From NCBI GenBank assembly GCA_024280945.1, contig JAMXLO010000039.1:1-64000 (forward strand): a stretch of DNA of 64,000 nucleotides. Direction: 5' to 3'. Position numbers and translations under genes: made by a program. Source of the stretch: Acetobacteraceae bacterium. Lineage in GTDB: Bacteria; Pseudomonadota; Alphaproteobacteria; Acetobacterales; Acetobacteraceae. Below the pieces are notes generated by a model. The model made no database searches. It had not been told where the DNA came from and worked only from the letters and a program-made list of their open reading frames with translations. Position 1 is the stretch's first letter; every line of letters begins with the position of its first letter. This document shows, in pieces, positions 62,337 to 64,000 of this stretch.

Positions 62337-62397
62337 GGTTCTGCGACCAGAACCTACTGGAGCATTCCGGTACCGGTTCTGTCGTTCGGACAGAACC
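62337..62397. promoter_or_regulatory. Twin inverted repeats in the divergent promoter region
   Basis: Two dyads with the same outer sequence: GGTTCTG-CGAC-CAGAACC (62337-62354) and GGTTCTGTC-GTTCG-GACAGAACC (62375-62397), about 40 bp centre to centre, plus CCGGTACCGG at 62367-62376. They lie between the serine hydrolase start and the DUF2272 gene and are good operator candidates. Confidence 0.6.
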
Positions 62398-62409
62398 TCG
62401 TGGGGTCCT

Positions 62410-63267
62410 ATGCAGCCTCGCTTGCCGGCATTGGTCCTGATGCTTTCCGTAGGGGCCTGCGCATCGGGACCGCCGCCGGCAGCCGTGGAACAACAGGACG
62501 AGGCGGCGGGGCCGTCAACCGCACAATACGTCACACAGGCCAGTCACTCGCCGCCGTTCGCGCGTGTGCCATTTGAGCCATTCACTCGTGCGGAGGCGGT
62601 TGCCATTGCCGGGCAGGAATGGCGTCTGTTTGGCCAACGAGTGGATGATGACCCGCCACGCGCAGGTTCCGACCCGGACCCTGGCGACAATGCTGGACGT
62701 CTGCCCGGGTCTTGGCAGCGGATCGGGGAATACTGGTGGCTCGGGCAGAACGCGGGTCGCCGCGAATCGGGCTGGACGGGAATGCACGACGAAACCGGTC
62801 AGGAGTTCGACGAAGGCCGGGAAGATTACTACGCGTGGTCGGCCGCCTTCATAAGCTACGTGATGCGGACAGCCGGGGCAGGGGCGCGATTTCCCTACGC
62901 GCCGTCACACTACGTATACATCAATATCGCGAAGCAGATGCGGGTCGGCCGGACGTCGGGCTGGGCGCTCATGGCGGAGCGCGTGGATCAGTACGCTCCA
63001 ACTCTCGGCGACCTCGTCTGCTATTCCCGCGAAAGGCATCCGCTGAAATATGACAGGCTGCCGATACGCCGCTTTGCCGGACACTGCGACATAGTGGTCG
63101 CGCGTGCACCGCAGCAGATCAGCGTCATCGGCGGCAATGTCGATCACGCGGTCACCATGAAGCACGTGCCGGTGACACAGCAAGGCCTTCTCGCCGATCC
63201 GGGAGGACCGGTGCTCGATACGCGCTATCCGTGGTTCGTTGTGCTGCGGGTCCTGTACGACCGCTGA
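62410..63267 (+). CDS. DUF2272-type exported lipoprotein (possible cell-wall hydrolase fold)
   Basis: 285 residues. Lipobox VGAC at the N-terminus, a proline-rich linker, then a domain with EDYYAWSAAFISYVMRTAGA and a His in RFAGHCDIVVARAP: the Cys/Ser-His layout is reminiscent of NlpC/P60-like folds, as in DUF2272. Here the position of the usual Cys is Ser/Ala (AWSAAFIS), so activity is uncertain. Two dyads precede it and may control it with the divergent hydrolase. Confidence 0.8.
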   Translation: MQPRLPALVLMLSVGACASGPPPAAVEQQDEAAGPSTAQYVTQASHSPPFARVPFEPFTRAEAVAIAGQEWRLFGQRVDDDPPRAGSDPDPGDNAGRLPGSWQRIGEYWWLGQNAGRRESGWTGMHDETGQEFDEGREDYYAWSAAFISYVMRTAGAGARFPYAPSHYVYINIAKQMRVGRTSGWALMAERVDQYAPTLGDLVCYSRERHPLKYDRLPIRRFAGHCDIVVARAPQQISVIGGNVDHAVTMKHVPVTQQGLLADPGGPVLDTRYPWFVVLRVLYDR

Positions 63268-63330
63268 CCGTAACGGCCGGCAGGCCGTATCGCGGCAGGC
63301 GGTGCAGGTTGTTTACCGGATCCCGCGCAA

Positions 63331-64000
63331 CTAGTGCATCAGATCAAGACCCGGACCTCCACCCAGAATGACGAACATCGCCGGCAGCATGAAGATCACC
63401 ATCGGAATGGTCAGCTTTGCCCCAAGCTTGTGCGCCCTCGCCTCCAGCCGCGTGATCCGATCACGTCGCAACTCTTCGGCGATCGCACGGAGCGCCTCGC
63501 CGAGCGGGGTCCCGTACTGCAAACTTTGATTGAGCATAGTGCCGAACCGCCGCAATCCTTCGCAGGTCGATCGGTTTGACAGATTGCCGAATGCGTCACG
63601 GCGATCCGGCAGCATCCGCATGTCGTCCAGCAGACCGCTGAGTACTCGGCTCACAGCAGGGTTCGATCTCTGCATCTCCTGCGTGACACGCGCGATGCCG
63701 GCCTCAAGGCCCATCCCGGCCTCACAGCATACGACGAGAAGATCAATCGCGTCCGGCGTGCCGCGTTGTATGGCGGCATTGAACCGACGGCGAATGAGTC
63801 CGAGGACCAAGCGCGGCCCCATAATTCCGGCGACCACTCCAAAAAGAACGAATACAAACCGTGAATTGAAGGGTTGTCCCATGCTGAGAATCAGCGCAGC
63901 AGTTGGGAACAGCAGCATGCTGAGAATCTTGCCGCCGAGGACAATCGACGTCATCCGGTGCGGGTTGAAACCGGCTGATTGGAGCATAGTCTTCAGATGC
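63331..64000 (-). CDS. tadC: TadC-like type II secretion F-domain protein, partial at window edge
   Basis: Membrane protein of the Tad pilus platform: a T2SSF domain with DAIDLLVVCCEAGMGLEAGIARV, YGTPLGEALRAIAEELRRDR, and membrane segments at both ends of the visible part. The 5' end is not in the window (codons remain open to base 64000), so the true start lies beyond. Other tad genes are expected just outside. A weak hairpin (ACGGCC-GGCA-GGCCGT) at 63273-63288 separates it from the DUF2272 gene. Confidence 0.9.
   Translation of the reverse strand, partial: HLKTMLQSAGFNPHRMTSIVLGGKILSMLLFPTAALILSMGQPFNSRFVFVLFGVVAGIMGPRLVLGLIRRRFNAAIQRGTPDAIDLLVVCCEAGMGLEAGIARVTQEMQRSNPAVSRVLSGLLDDMRMLPDRRDAFGNLSNRSTCEGLRRFGTMLNQSLQYGTPLGEALRAIAEELRRDRITRLEARAHKLGAKLTIPMVIFMLPAMFVILGGGPGLDLMH

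Noticed and set aside
63273-63288. Strong terminator between the DUF2272 gene and tadC
   Set aside because: The hairpin has only six base pairs and no T-tract; it is mentioned with tadC but not listed as a terminator.

Overview
This 64 kb window is GC-rich, densely coded chromosomal DNA of an alphaproteobacterium, most likely of the Acetobacteraceae/Rhodospirillales. The grounds are a split F0-only ATP synthase operon with both b' and b subunits, the run rplY-pth-ychF, a zapA/6S RNA/fau locus, class I fructose-bisphosphate aldolase, PdxJ, and many orphan oxidoreductases and amidohydrolases of the kind that group carries. Assignments come from reading motifs in the translated sequence; no database search was run.

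Layout. 0-7.6 kb is housekeeping: atpI-atpB-atpE-atpF'-atpF, rplY, pth, ychF, an exported DUF3455 protein and guaB. 7.9-26.9 kb is an accessory catabolic region: an orphan molybdopterin oxidoreductase, a lactonase-type amidohydrolase, a cytosine-deaminase-like amidohydrolase, a solute-binding protein with an MFS carrier, a D-aminoacylase-like enzyme, a cupin, a TauE/SafE exporter, an overlapping minus-strand operon (Zn-alcohol dehydrogenase and two class III CoA-transferases), an epimerase, a P1 peptidase with its LysR regulator, and a PPOX flavoprotein. 26.9-28.1 kb holds asd behind a possible leader peptide and terminator.

28.1-33.3 kb is the most interesting locus: an operon wecB-nfrB-nfrA that resembles the E. 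coli N4-glycan-receptor secretion system (UDP-ManNAc supply, c-di-GMP-responsive glycosyltransferase, outer-membrane TPR/porin protein). A divergent sensor kinase follows, whose receiver domain has been separated by frameshifts. 36.4-38.2 kb carries a SoxCD-like sulfite/sulfane dehydrogenase without other sox genes. 38.2-47 kb is again mostly housekeeping: ymdB-like phosphodiesterase, fau, 6S RNA, zapA, fba, thiE, pdxJ, trmO, lipB.

At 47.1 kb a tRNA-Leu(GAG) gene has been the target of a very small integrative element. Only 844 bp separate the tRNA from a displaced copy of its native 3' end, and inside lie just a 48-codon gene and an XRE regulator, with no integrase. Paired TGTGTC boxes lie near both ends.

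48-64 kb is a second accessory stretch: a PQQ-type sugar dehydrogenase fused to cytochrome c, two paralogous TauD/TfdA dioxygenases, serine hydrolases, a cyclase-family enzyme, a homogentisate-dioxygenase-like protein, a GT4 glycosyltransferase, a CaiC-like acyl-CoA ligase, a frameshifted exported-protein relic, a peptidoglycan-hydrolase-like operon, a DUF2272 lipoprotein, and the edge of a Tad pilus tadC gene that leaves the window.
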